This document shows, piece by piece, positions 19,101-25,715 of a DNA stretch of 40,964 bases (positions within the stretch are counted from its first letter, which is position 1; each line of letters begins with the position of its first letter). The DNA comes from a virus. The position numbers were made by a program, and so were the translations under genes. The stretch is from IMG/VR virus record IMGVR_UViG_3300034121_001234, positions 1 to 40,964 of that record; one strand, given 5' to 3'. Below the pieces are notes generated by a model. It saw only the letters and a program-made list of their open reading frames with translations. It made no database searches and was not told the origin of the DNA.

Positions 19101-19976
19101 TAACCCTTTATCCAACTGTCCTACATAGTTTGTAACTGCATCTAAGAATACTACAGAAGCTTTAGAAATAGAAGGATTGATTTTTCCAAATTCTTCATTA
19201 ATAGCACTTCCTTGATTTAGCAAAGATCTTAGTACTACATCAGTGGTGATACCACCTTCTTCTGCTATTCTCCTAAGTTCACCTATAGTGACACCTAGTT
19301 CGTCAGCAATTGCTGTTGCAATACGAGGAGCTTGTTCTAAAACAGAGTTTAGTTCTTGCCCTCTTAAAGCGCCTGCACTCAAACCTTGACCTAGTTGGAA
19401 AATAGCTGCAGTTGTAGACTGAGCAGAACCACCAGAGATAGCGATTGCTTTTTGTACGTTTTCAGTTACTTCTAGTAGAGTACTAGTTTCTACTCCGGCA
19501 TCTCTTAACGCTAAGCCAAAACGATTAAAAGATTCTACAGAGCCATCTACAGAAGTGTAAGTTCTAGCAGAAATTTTTACTAGTTCTTCTTGAGTTAAAA
19601 TTAGATCATCAGTTCTGCCTGTGACCAAAGCTATTCTATTTTCTAGGTCATTAAACTTAGAAGTTATAGCAACAAAACCGGCACCTAAAGCACCACCTGT
19701 TAACGCTAAAGTTATATTTGTAGCTAAGTTTGAGAAACCTGAACTTAAACTACTAACTGATTTAGAGATTTCTCTATTTGTTTTATTCAAATCTGTTTTA
19801 AGAGATTTTATTTCTTGTGAAATTTTGTTACTATCAATGTTTTTTACACCGATATTAGAAATATTACTAGCTACTGCTTTAGACTCAACTTGTAGGGTTT
19901 TAAGTCCAAGTGATATCTTTTTAAGAGCAGATTCAATGTTACTTTCATTAGCTACAATATCAACTTCAATTGTCAT
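13137..19976 (-). CDS. Tape measure protein (2279 aa)
   Basis: The largest gene in the window. The N-terminus is a coiled-coil, followed by a tape-measure N-terminal domain at about residues 85-280, with typical FNDLENRIALVTGR, GSVESFNRFGLALRDAG and QLGQGLSAGALRGQELNSVLEQ segments. The middle (about 690-1180) holds many hydrophobic helices, likely the parts that form a channel in the host membrane. The C-terminal third is helical and includes a Gly-rich stretch, then GEYVVNAATTKRWLPFLE, a common end motif of tape measures. Using the usual 0.15 nm per residue, the tail would be about 340 nm, very long. AAGGAG lies upstream of the ATG. Several plus-strand ORFs opposite it are shadows. Confidence 0.95.
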   Translation of the reverse strand: MTIEVDIVANESNIESALKKISLGLKTLQVESKAVASNISNIGVKNIDSNKISQEIKSLKTDLNKTNREISKSVSSLSSGFSNLATNITLALTGGALGAGFVAITSKFNDLENRIALVTGRTDDLILTQEELVKISARTYTSVDGSVESFNRFGLALRDAGVETSTLLEVTENVQKAIAISGGSAQSTTAAIFQLGQGLSAGALRGQELNSVLEQAPRIATAIADELGVTIGELRRIAEEGGITTDVVLRSLLNQGSAINEEFGKINPSISKASVVFLDAVTNYVGQLDKGLRLSQTIASSVLKVSDSLNKAAIDLDLRMAEKIAGLNIVQTFKDMLLVSGGIFNVLGAIAGRIGDSLPKVILPVLNLLNELYLGFVAIPTLEFFSTLTRGFLDIRGNFLDFITLSDTVAGAIANVFTSETPQELRDNLDILAMAIENAGKKWFNVFNKMTTLVRQTNIFLLETGIYLGLVNQKLIMFRFDTFEDFNWLLRASNHLIKELYRNLLTLPIVLKVLTGLLILESYLIVLGKAFTNTFKEIQVVTNSYLDKTISSIRKFSTSVKKEFYNLYIYLVGNSVWPDTIEGIYDWSGKLEKNVLPIINNFVTKVKGSFRELYKFVKDISNRNTTLNFSEIFNFENSNFILAKQFISDLIVQVSNLSNQLKAGVLEKLKSFSSFNFSLDFDLKLKTATALSTLISLIKKVEVYLAVNFAKGIANLWLYLAENAPLLADILGAGIVVGLAELFGIKLYQQIRLLALGSLLAVILNEVSASIGELLVQEGFFTNLGNNFGELLGVIITSFLSNLPLILQALLDIVKGFAQGLLAEFGILGSLVSGLLNLAGTGGNILQTILFGSGIALLTGNFKSIMTVINVGLTLLLNRSIGGVGKAGILQYLLLGKGKLVIAGILAVIAVLNLIPGVFNDIGNSVSTFLTLGGIVSLLVFGPGGTVKGIIKSLDFVMNYIGLMSGLMAVNGPRFNLAGYLWPATGAIGLKARILAFFAWFRFQYYSTIGGGTLLAVFGNKLRQALVSFTSFYTSTMINLRSRSIAIGGPIGAIGNVLFGRVGRAAILATLILGIFATAATAGQDAASSGFGFGASALEYGLLGIMLLGVAGPRKLKAAVVGLVNFIKLQFRALVVGVGIEAAIAAAMGAGFKAGLLSIGVMLLRFIGGIFALLFSKVALVIAGIGILGLILFGKGNSLTEKWNNFKESVTNFFTDTTAGGRAARESIESILEPLRDSKLGNLKLSGSFKALDKVDLGGLNESQIGDMRASLKKSVSRLEELKQIYAEEGNLTRGERREANELLRSIDRTIGEAPEVGSRESQTNNISAILSSIDKMGFGQLPQNEGWFSSTPDLETATTAVTTGKTPLSFFIDLEGLRNTDPIIADLVETMSFAMSEGLAINPKIQRDLNEALQDLLVFKAPVGNKNTLISYLSDSAKALMSSSTGTLEERLNAVYAQRSAELKKIGEDYKNEVGFVAEKVSLEEAISRINSEKAKLGLEALTTEQKNLLTLRSTLELQRKLSDLTKMTVNVSNKTLPLFPAVGYATDESKAERERVLKEYEIFEKLYLSKNEELVSNVNTVLSDLGVNLSLDNFDLTKLPSFFANVEKVLAAEAAAAVSGNSAAALQQLEAARQAMMFQLIDYKTLLSQVVNIVPTDISFDQIFGSTLGTQNQIANLGKKLLDLNNQIGDEAFTTLPMAMKEGILAQKSSIVKQIVDLFRQVAIETRSIDYFTEGNALESQIETFFSSFSGNTLSPLPLTIMGPEARDNAVLAIEDIQKAYTDLQTDMSNGIKPDFQDSLGVLASKLGTTEIEFSSFTDRLEYARSLADNPISFGELIQLPREKLNSITILTTRLRALQIRMALLKAFGAITGQDIVVGLSAVAAQIDEVMSEIDVAVPDAPDTSPDSGGGAAAKTWWEGFTEALSSMDLSIDEKVLAGISSSAIDSLVSASAKYKAAQDAINKSTKDQVELRRQSLEIMRQERQLAINSLDNGTFGAAKAKASMMNSSIDESTLAYMNKAQLASKAAIEERIQSLVEERDVMTAGSAEQVRATFQLQSLNWALEGLQESAMMLPDAFTAMKDSFQSAIAAFLKGEVSFKSVLTSMLDTFTNSIIDSFAKTMTDKLFGNIFANMFGGGGGGGGGLLNLFKAASPVMEVATGGYISGPGGPTSDSIMAMLSNGEYVVNAATTKRWLPFLETLNSNDGRLPAFANGGSVGPSNPVAFKVSQKDNKNKQQQVFNINVTGDVSMQARKEIARMIPEITAGVNMTNRERGSR

Positions 19977-19998
19977 TTGTTAGCTCCTTAATAAAATA

Positions 19999-20024
19999 AC
20001 CCCATAGCAAAGATACTATGGGGT
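19999..20024 (-). terminator. Hairpin with T-rich tail between gp10-like and tape measure genes
   Basis: A perfect 9-base-pair stem (19999-20007 with 20016-20024) with an 8-base loop; on the minus strand it is followed by TTATTTTATT. It lies in a 57-base gap just before the ribosome site of the tape measure gene. It looks like a partial terminator or attenuator that would lower transcription of the tape measure relative to upstream tail genes. Confidence 0.6.
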
Positions 20025-20033
20025 ATTTAATGA

Positions 20034-20345
20034 CTATTTTTTTGTTGTGATTAGTTCTTTGACCTTAAAACCATTACTTAAGATAGTTCTCTCAATAAAA
20101 TAGCGAGGAGCTTGTTTTGAACTTCCACTATTTAGAGTACCTATATAATCTTGAGAATTTGAAATTACTGCGGTAGTTCCATTTTCAATTTCTAAAGACC
20201 AACTATCTCTAGCTAAGCCAGTTTCTACTGGTGTAGCTTCTTTTAGGTCTTCTACTAATTTTGTAGTCTTTTCTTTAAATTGTTTTTCTGCATCAGCTTT
20301 GATTTTACTAAGTAATAGCTTTTTGTTAAATCTAATTATTGTCAT
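20034..20345 (-). CDS. HK97 gp10-like tail completion/neck protein
   Basis: A 103-residue protein with the HK97 gp10-like pattern: an N-terminal Lys/Glu helix, TPVETGLARDSW (about 39-50), a short strand, then SNSQDYIGTLNSGSSKQAP and a C-terminal helix. These proteins join or complete the head-tail interface. I chose ATG 20345 because AGGAG lies about nine bases upstream; an upstream TTG at 20387 would extend it by 14 unusual residues. It overlaps the end of the frameshifted chaperone frame by 14 bases. The location, after the tail chaperones rather than among the connectors, is unusual. Confidence 0.72.
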   Translation of the reverse strand: MTIIRFNKKLLLSKIKADAEKQFKEKTTKLVEDLKEATPVETGLARDSWSLEIENGTTAVISNSQDYIGTLNSGSSKQAPRYFIERTILSNGFKVKELITTKK

Positions 20346-20963
20346 CAAAAGGATTCTCCTCTGTGAATCTATTCTTAAATCTTTCAAAAAACTTCTGGCC
20401 TACAGAGGTGTTACTTGTTACACTAACTTCTTCTTGAAGCACTCTTAACGAACTGAATAAATCTTCAGGTTTCAATTTAGATCCGCCTAAAGACATAGCA
20501 ATGATTGCAGCTCTGTTGTCTTCTCTCCAACCTAAAGGCCTTCGTCTAAAATATTCAGACCAACCTAATAGCTCTTCGTAGTCTAACTCATGTAACTCAG
20601 TTAGGGTTAAACCTAAATTATAAGCTAATTCGTAGTAGCTTAGCTCTTCTTCGCTGAGTCGTTTCCCTCAGTATTACGGACACCAGCAAGTTCAAGCACT
20701 TTTTGAGCAAGGTTAACTACTTCATCTAGTGGGAAAGAGTCTAGGTCTTCATCAGTAAGATCTTCTGCGCCAACAACACCCATTCGAATAACACTTCGTT
20801 GAATGTCTAGTCCAGACTCAGTAGAATCTTGCCCTTTAATTTCTTCTAGCTTTTTTTGGAACTCTTTTACTTGAGCTACAGTTAGCTTCTTTACTTCTAC
20901 TGTTTCAGTTTCCATGAAAGTAACTTTTACTGCTTTTTGTGCTTTACCGACTAGATGTTTCAT
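20332..20963 (-). CDS. GT-type tail assembly chaperone made by -1 frameshift (about 210 aa)
   Basis: Translation starts at 20963, reads 101 codons of the G-type frame to the heptamer GGGAAAC at 20667-20661, slips back one base and continues from 20661 for 109 more codons to TAG at 20334-20332. I checked the -1 frame codon by codon and found no stop in between. The extension reads YYELAYNLGLTLTELHEL, then LLGWSEYFRRRPLGWREDNRAA, a pattern typical of lambda T-like tail chaperone extensions. In lambda, gpG and gpGT hold the tape measure while the tail tube polymerises. The extension lacks its own good start codon and ends 14 bases into the next gene, which supports expression by frameshift. Confidence 0.88.
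20640..20963 (-). CDS. G-type tail assembly chaperone (zero-frame product)
   Basis: A 107-residue acidic helical protein: a short N-terminal beta part with VKVTFMETETVEVKKLT, then VAQVKEFQKKLEEI and a C-terminal LAQKVLELAG helix. It lies upstream of the tape measure gene and carries the slippery site seven codons before its stop (20640). It is the analogue of lambda gpG: made in excess over the longer GT form, with the ratio set by frameshift efficiency. It starts with an ATGA overlap on the preceding small gene. Confidence 0.85.
   Translation of the reverse strand: MKHLVGKAQKAVKVTFMETETVEVKKLTVAQVKEFQKKLEEIKGQDSTESGLDIQRSVIRMGVVGAEDLTDEDLDSFPLDEVVNLAQKVLELAGVRNTEGNDSAKKS
20661..20667 (-). 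other. Programmed -1 ribosomal frameshift heptamer GGGAAAC
   Basis: The minus strand reads G GGA AAC in the zero frame, a canonical X-XXY-YYZ slippery heptamer, near-identical to lambda's GGGAAAG. It lies seven codons before the zero-frame stop, and the -1 frame is open for 109 codons downstream. Both flanking products are recognisable tail chaperone parts, so the assignment is strong. Confidence 0.9.
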
Positions 20964-21187
20964 TCTTTATCTCCTAGAATATCTTTGTTATTTTCGCGAA
21001 TGGACTCAATCATAGAATTAAGTTTACCCAGATTGGCAAGAGTAGTCATTACTTCTTGCACTTTATCTGTTTGTCCTTGGAATTCAGAGAGTCTTGCGAT
21101 TGTTTTCTGTGTAGAAATAGCTACACTCGATTGCATATGTTTTAATGTCTCTTTGATGACATAATCATTTGAAAATGGTTTATTCAT
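20960..21187 (-). CDS. Small unknown protein between tail tube and tail chaperone
   Basis: A 75-residue helical protein of unknown function. It has a Gln/Ser/Thr-rich N-terminal half and a Leu/Asn/Glu-rich second half suggestive of a coiled coil; there is no signal peptide, membrane segment or Cys. Its stop overlaps the chaperone start as ATGA, so it is translationally coupled to the frameshift gene. Position suggests a role in tail assembly, but I see no family match. Confidence 0.65.
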   Translation of the reverse strand: MNKPFSNDYVIKETLKHMQSSVAISTQKTIARLSEFQGQTDKVQEVMTTLANLGKLNSMIESIRENNKDILGDKE

Positions 21188-21209
21188 TATATATACCTAT
21201 GTAGAGGGT

Positions 21210-21237
21210 AAGCCCCTGTAAGTTAATACAAGGGCTT
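21210..21237 (-). other. Hairpin after the tail tube genes
   Basis: An 11-position stem with one mismatch (21210-21220 with 21227-21237) and a 6-base loop, placed just after the second tail tube stop (21246) and before the next gene. On the minus strand no clear T run follows, so it is more likely an mRNA-stabilising 3' structure or partial attenuator that keeps tail tube mRNA abundant than a full terminator. Confidence 0.5.
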
Positions 21238-21245
21238 TCTCTTAG

Positions 21246-21824
21246 TTAGCTAGTAGAAGTAATGGTGAAAGGACCATAGAAATCTGACTGGATTGATAGA
21301 GCTACTGTAGCAGTAGAAGCGTCATCACGAGAAGGTGTGATCAGTAGTGATTCTACTTTACCTACGAAGTAGATAAGAGCGTTAGGGATAGGAGCAGCTA
21401 GAGTACCACCAATACTTGCAGTTAGAGCAGTAGTTAGTGCAGGAGGCTTAGCTGGTAGAAGGGCGAACTGGAAAACTTTAGCTACACCGTCAGCGACAGC
21501 GTCACCTAGTGTACCTGTAGCGGAGAAAGCTGCACCGTTCTTTGCCCAGAGTGAGGGAACAAAGTTAATTGAGAGTTCAAGGTCAGGAGCATCTGACTGA
21601 GCACCGATTGACTGGGTTTGTGCTTGTCCATAAACAGGGACCTTGACGATGTTAGCAGGAGTACCGAAAGCAGGCATGTCACGAATGTTGCTGACTTCTA
21701 CGAAGTTAGAAGCAGAAGCAAAGTTTGCTTTTAGGTTAGCTTCAGTTAGAGTAGCAGGTACTGCTGTACGAGAAATAGCTAGCGCAGAATACTGAGCAGC
21801 TGAAATAGAAGTAGGGTATGCCAT
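21246..21824 (-). CDS. Major tail tube protein, second tandem copy
   Basis: A 192-residue tail tube protein. Hallmarks are the conserved FGTPANIVKVPVYGQ start, QSIGAQSDAPDLELSINF, a LGDAVADGVAKVFQFALL strand-helix region and the closing ATVALSIQSDFYGPFT. It is a close paralogue of the adjacent upstream gene: the first 35 residues, the centre and the last 40 are almost identical, and differences are concentrated in two loops (about residues 36-45 and 93-140). It starts 12 bases after the first copy with AAGGAA before the ATG. Tube proteins polymerise into the hollow tail shaft around the tape measure. Confidence 0.88.
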   Translation of the reverse strand: MAYPTSISAAQYSALAISRTAVPATLTEANLKANFASASNFVEVSNIRDMPAFGTPANIVKVPVYGQAQTQSIGAQSDAPDLELSINFVPSLWAKNGAAFSATGTLGDAVADGVAKVFQFALLPAKPPALTTALTASIGGTLAAPIPNALIYFVGKVESLLITPSRDDASTATVALSIQSDFYGPFTITSTS

Positions 21825-21836
21825 ATTTATTATTCC

Positions 21837-22424
21837 TTATACGGTAAAGGGGCCATAGAAATCGGATTGAATCGATAGAGCTACCGTAGCAGTAGAAGCA
21901 TCATCACGAGAAGGTGTAATAAGTAGTGATTCCATTTTGCCTACAAAATAAATAAGAGCGTTAGGAACAGTACCAATACCACCAGCCAGCGCATTCAACG
22001 AAGCTGGTTTAGCTGGTAGAAGAGCGAACTGGAAAACTTTAGCTACACCGTCAGCAACAGCGTCGCCTAGAGTACCTGTGCCTGCCGCTGAAACTGAGGG
22101 GTTACCAAAAGTTGCATTGACTTTAGCCCAGTCATTAGCTACAAAGTTAATTGCTAGTTCAAGGTCAGGTGCGTCAGACTGAGCACCAATAGATTGAGTT
22201 TGAGCCTGCCCATAAACGGGAACCTTAACAATATTTGCAGGAGTACCAAAAGCTGGCATATCGCGAATATTCTTAATTTCTACGTAATCACCACGAGAGC
22301 CTGAAACTACTGAACCTGAAAAGTTTGCTTTTAGGTTAGCTTCGTTTAGTGTGGTAGGGACAGCAACTCTAGAGACAGCCAACGCAGAGTATTGCGCTGC
22401 TGAAATAGAGGTAGGATATGCCAT
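21837..22424 (-). CDS. Major tail tube protein, first tandem copy
   Basis: A 195-residue tail tube protein, paralogue of the gene immediately downstream, with the same start (MAYPTSISAAQYSALA) and the same C-terminal DASTATVALSIQSDFYGPF. Compared with the second copy it has a longer first variable loop (VVSGSRGDYVEI) and ends right after GPFTV. Both copies are intact with no stop or frameshift, so both are probably used. It follows the tail terminator gene closely. Confidence 0.88.
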   Translation of the reverse strand: MAYPTSISAAQYSALAVSRVAVPTTLNEANLKANFSGSVVSGSRGDYVEIKNIRDMPAFGTPANIVKVPVYGQAQTQSIGAQSDAPDLELAINFVANDWAKVNATFGNPSVSAAGTGTLGDAVADGVAKVFQFALLPAKPASLNALAGGIGTVPNALIYFVGKMESLLITPSRDDASTATVALSIQSDFYGPFTV

Positions 22425-22427
22425 TAG

Positions 22428-22820
22428 TTATTCTCCAAAGTATGAAAAAGGAACAGAGTAGTCTGCCCTTGAAAGTGTTGAGTCATCAGGATCTGGACCC
22501 ATAAATTGTAATGAACTTACATTAGTTTGAATACTGTATGCTAGCAACTTATTTTGAAAAATAGAATTAAGTAAATTAGAGATAGTAGCTGGTTCTTTTT
22601 GTCCAGAACCTGCAACATAATAAATACTTACTACGACGAGACCTGTAACGAGTTTGTTATCTCTGTAGGCAAATTGATTTGCTTTTCCAGTTATTACGTT
22701 AAGTTTAAGGAAAGGTACCGAAGTAATTTTTCCTCTATAGTCAGAAGGATAAACGGGCAAATTTGCTAGTAAGTTATTTTGTGGTAAAGAATAAAAAGTA
22801 TTAATAATGTCTTCAAACAT
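22428..22820 (-). CDS. Tail terminator protein (DUF4128/gpU-like)
   Basis: A 130-residue protein located between a head-closure gene and the tail tube, the usual position of the tail terminator that caps the tube and joins it to the head. The N-terminal helix (FEDIINTFYSLPQ), LPVYPSDYRGK and a C-terminal SRADYSVPFSYFG fit DUF4128-like terminators. It begins with a TAATG overlap and ends four bases before the tail tube start. Function is inferred from family style and position. Confidence 0.7.
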   Translation of the reverse strand: MFEDIINTFYSLPQNNLLANLPVYPSDYRGKITSVPFLKLNVITGKANQFAYRDNKLVTGLVVVSIYYVAGSGQKEPATISNLLNSIFQNKLLAYSIQTNVSSLQFMGPDPDDSTLSRADYSVPFSYFGE

Positions 22821-23155
22821 TAAATACTCCTTACTTTTAGTTGCGTAATTCCAGGAAAAGTTTCTAGTTTCTCAAAACGATAAGTAGAACCTCCAAAAGA
22901 AATTGTTGAATAACGAGATCCATCTAAATCTTTTGTTCTAATAATTAATTCCTTTTCAATATTTAAGTCGCTATCTAGTACTGAGCTTACCTCTATGAAC
23001 TCTATTGAGTAGGGTTGTTCATCAGAGATAATAGTACCAGTACTAAAGTTAAAACCTGTAGCTGTCTCTTCAGAAAGAATACCTACTTGAACTAAGTCGC
23101 CAGCAGCTTTAAAAGCTTGGTCAACCGCAGTTTCGACTGTTTGTACAAGACTCAT
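22820..23155 (-). CDS. Head closure/neck protein
   Basis: A 111-residue protein with an N-terminal helix (SLVQTVETAVDQAFKAAGDLV) and then beta-strands rich in Ile, Tyr and Phe, the composition of stopper or head-closure proteins. It lies between the head-tail adaptor and the tail terminator with TAATG overlaps on both sides. No catalytic or binding motif is visible. Neck role is inferred from gene order. Confidence 0.62.
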   Translation of the reverse strand: MSLVQTVETAVDQAFKAAGDLVQVGILSEETATGFNFSTGTIISDEQPYSIEFIEVSSVLDSDLNIEKELIIRTKDLDGSRYSTISFGGSTYRFEKLETFPGITQLKVRSI

Positions 23156-23655
23156 TAGTTAGCCCTCCACCAACTTCCTTGAGCAAAAGCTCCTTGGTTA
23201 AAAGTCAGGGGAGCAATAAGCTGTGTTACTTCTGTTGGTACCAAAGGTACTTGTGGAGAAGAGCTACGACCTGCGTCACTGTTAGATAAGCTAATAGGAC
23301 CAATAGAAATTGAGTCGTAGGTAACATCATAGTTGCTAGTTGCTGTTGGGTATTTTACAAGGTGCAAAGCTAAATAAGCTACTGCTTTTTGTAGTCGAAT
23401 AGGTAAGGTTCCTTGATTGCAAGAAACATAAAGAGAAAGCACTGGGTCATAAAAACTAAGTTTAGCTCTAGGCCAAGCAAGAGACTGAGACGACGTTACC
23501 GCCGTCCCAATCCATTCATTTTGATCCAGAATTCGAGTTGCATCGACTAGCGCCTGTTCCTGCTGATCAGAGCTTGCGGCTTCCCAAAAAGGGTTATCTG
23601 CAAGATAAGTGTCAGCAGACTCTAAATAAGAATTTTCAAATAATGTTAGCGCCAT
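23155..23655 (-). CDS. Head-tail adaptor (DnaT-like connector family)
   Basis: A 166-residue protein with the adaptor pattern: NSYLESADTYLADNPFW (about 8-24), then EQALVDATRILDQNEWIG, SLAWPRAKL and LPIRLQKAVAYLALHLVK. These are characteristic of the connector proteins annotated as DnaT-like in Pfam, which bind the portal ring from below. It follows the capsid gene after a short ORF and precedes the neck proteins. Confidence 0.8.
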   Translation of the reverse strand: MALTLFENSYLESADTYLADNPFWEAASSDQQEQALVDATRILDQNEWIGTAVTSSQSLAWPRAKLSFYDPVLSLYVSCNQGTLPIRLQKAVAYLALHLVKYPTATSNYDVTYDSISIGPISLSNSDAGRSSSPQVPLVPTEVTQLIAPLTFNQGAFAQGSWWRAN

Positions 23656-23669
23656 GATGCTTCCTTAGG

Positions 23670-23822
23670 TTAAGGTGCTACGACTACACAACGCCGCGCA
23701 TAGCGACGTAGAAGAGTCATCAAATGATCATCATTTTGTTCTAGTTTGAACTTAGTGATGAAGGCTTCAATGTCTACTGAGATGCCAGTAGCACTTGTTA
23801 CATAAACTGGTTTTTCAGCCAT
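23670..23822 (-). CDS. 50-aa unknown protein after the major capsid gene
   Basis: A 50-residue ORF filling most of the gap between the capsid stop (23838) and the adaptor start (23655). It is mildly acidic and helical at first (VDIEAFITKFKLEQNDD) and ends with a basic RRYARRCVVVAP. No Shine-Dalgarno is obvious; the ATG lies 15 bases after the capsid stop, so translational coupling is possible. Coding status rests on spacing and fit to the operon. Confidence 0.55.
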   Translation of the reverse strand: MAEKPVYVTSATGISVDIEAFITKFKLEQNDDHLMTLLRRYARRCVVVAP

Positions 23823-23837
23823 TTTTTATACTACCGA

Positions 23838-24929
23838 TTAAGCGTGTAGAATTGGGAGAATACCTAGGTTTAGAGGATCCATAGTACGAGTCCATGAAGC
23901 CGCAGTACCTAGAGTAGAGTTAGTAGCAAAGTTGTTAGTAGCGCCAACCCAGTCGTAACCCATTGGATGAGCAACGAAGCCATAACGATACCAGATGTTG
24001 GTTGAACCACCACCAGCGTAGCTAGCAGGATTACGATCAACTTCAGTAGCAACTGGCATTGGGATTTCACGGAAAGCAACTGAACCGGGCTTTACTAGGA
24101 AAGTGGTCTTAGTTGATTGGTCGTTAACGTTACCTGAAGTACCGAGGTTACCCTGAGCAGCACGAGTTAGGACTAGACGGAACTTACCACCAAAGATAGT
24201 TGTAAACTCGATGTTACCATCACGTACACGATCTTGGTCGATTAGGTTAGCACCACGAAGGTCTGCTAGAACTTCAGGTGAAGTGATCATGTAGACGTAC
24301 TCGGGTTCGTAGTCTTTGTAGAACATACCCATTGCACGGAATAGACGCTCACCACGAGCAGCACCGATTTCTGAAGCATCTACTAGTTTACGAGCATCGC
24401 TTGTGCTTGTAGCGGCAGCACCGAAGGAACCAGCAGCGTTAATGTCGATGAAAGCACCGATAGAAGCTGAAGGAACAGTGTCAAAGTTTACAACGCCAGC
24501 ACCAATAGCAACTTCAGAAGCTGCAACGCCCTTCATGATTGAAAGAACAGCGTTATGCTCGTCTTGAGCGCGTGACTGAGCGAAGTTACGAGCAAAGAAA
24601 GCTAGGCCGTCCTGCTGTGAGATGATACGCTGTAGGTTGACTTGTTCTGCACCGATAGTACGAGCATTCTTTACATAGTTTGCAATATCGGTTGAGATAG
24701 TTGAGTAGCTGCCATCGTTAGCTACAGTTAGTGAAGCATTGTTGATAGTAGCTGAAAGGGGTTTGTACCAGCGTAGCTGACCAGCGAAACCTTCACCGTT
24801 AGGATCTAGTTCGGTTGAAGCTGCAACCATACCAGTTGAGTTGATACGCTTTTCTTCAGTCCAACGCTCTTCTGCATAAGCAGAAATAGCGACTGCTACG
24901 TTCTGGAAGTTTAGATGATTAATGGGCAT
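23838..24929 (-). CDS. Major capsid protein (HK97-fold)
   Basis: A 363-residue protein directly after a scaffold-like gene and before the connectors, the standard place of the major capsid protein. It has an N-terminal arm with AISAYAEERWTEEKRIN, a helical spine (QDGLAFFARNFAQSRAQDEHNAVLSIMKG, split here by family position) and a C-terminal half with EYVYMITSPEVLADLR and GFVAHPMGYDW typical of capsid P-domain style sequences in marine phages. No protease gene or cleavage site is evident. A ribosome site AAAGGT precedes the ATG. Confidence 0.88.
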   Translation of the reverse strand: MPINHLNFQNVAVAISAYAEERWTEEKRINSTGMVAASTELDPNGEGFAGQLRWYKPLSATINNASLTVANDGSYSTISTDIANYVKNARTIGAEQVNLQRIISQQDGLAFFARNFAQSRAQDEHNAVLSIMKGVAASEVAIGAGVVNFDTVPSASIGAFIDINAAGSFGAAATSTSDARKLVDASEIGAARGERLFRAMGMFYKDYEPEYVYMITSPEVLADLRGANLIDQDRVRDGNIEFTTIFGGKFRLVLTRAAQGNLGTSGNVNDQSTKTTFLVKPGSVAFREIPMPVATEVDRNPASYAGGGSTNIWYRYGFVAHPMGYDWVGATNNFATNSTLGTAASWTRTMDPLNLGILPILHA

Positions 24930-24960
24930 TTTGTTGTACCTTTTTAGTTTTATTTAGACT

Positions 24961-25641
24961 TTAAAAAGTCATTGTTCCTAGTTTACCTGATTCTGCTAGT
25001 GATAGAAGTTCTTCTGTACTCATTCCACTTAGTGTTTTAGGACGAGTAACAGTAGTTGAACCTTTGTTGCTATTAGAACCAGCACCTGAGTTCTCTTTTT
25101 GTTTAAAGAGGAAATCCTTGTTAGGATCCTTAGCGAAAGCCTTTAGATAGTCATAAATACTAGCACCAGACTTATGCACCCATGAACCATCTTGATCTTG
25201 TACAAGTTCAGGGAGAATTGTTTTAAACGCAGTTTCACGTGCGAAGTCATTACGGAAGTCGAGAGAACCTAAGTGCTTCTCTAGTTCACGATCTCGAGTT
25301 AGCGAAGTCAACCTTTCCTGCAGGATCCGGTTATTTTCTTCAAGCTCAACATTCTTCAGCTTTGAAGCTTCATAATGTTTTCCTTCATCTTCGAGTTGTT
25401 TGCGTTGTTTTTCTTGAGCGTCTGATTTTAGCTTAGCATTTTCACGTACTAGCTCTTCAGATTTCTTATAAGCTTTGTCAACGTTAGCCTTCATTTGCTT
25501 AAGCTCGTCAGCCACTAATTGTTTTAATAGAGCTTGATGCTCTTCCGCAAGAGAGGCTTTCTTTTGAGAAAGGTCTTGGGAGTTAGTGTCATTATTATCG
25601 TCTTCGTTATTATTGACATTATCGTCGTTTAGTTCAGCCAT
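24961..25641 (-). CDS. Capsid scaffolding protein
   Basis: A 226-residue protein with an Asn/Asp-rich N-terminus, a long Lys/Glu-rich coiled coil (about 30-115) and a C-terminal tail that ends in TEELLSLAESGKLGTMTF, a capsid-binding helix pattern. Size, charge and position just before the major capsid gene are those of scaffolding proteins of siphophages. No protease domain is fused, so it is probably recycled or removed by another means. Confidence 0.85.
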   Translation of the reverse strand: MAELNDDNVNNNEDDNNDTNSQDLSQKKASLAEEHQALLKQLVADELKQMKANVDKAYKKSEELVRENAKLKSDAQEKQRKQLEDEGKHYEASKLKNVELEENNRILQERLTSLTRDRELEKHLGSLDFRNDFARETAFKTILPELVQDQDGSWVHKSGASIYDYLKAFAKDPNKDFLFKQKENSGAGSNSNKGSTTVTRPKTLSGMSTEELLSLAESGKLGTMTF

Positions 25642-25715
25642 AAAATTTATTTTCCTTATTGCACAGCAATTGTCTAGCTTCTAGGTACAACTATAAGCCT
25701 TTGTCTTTTTTACTT

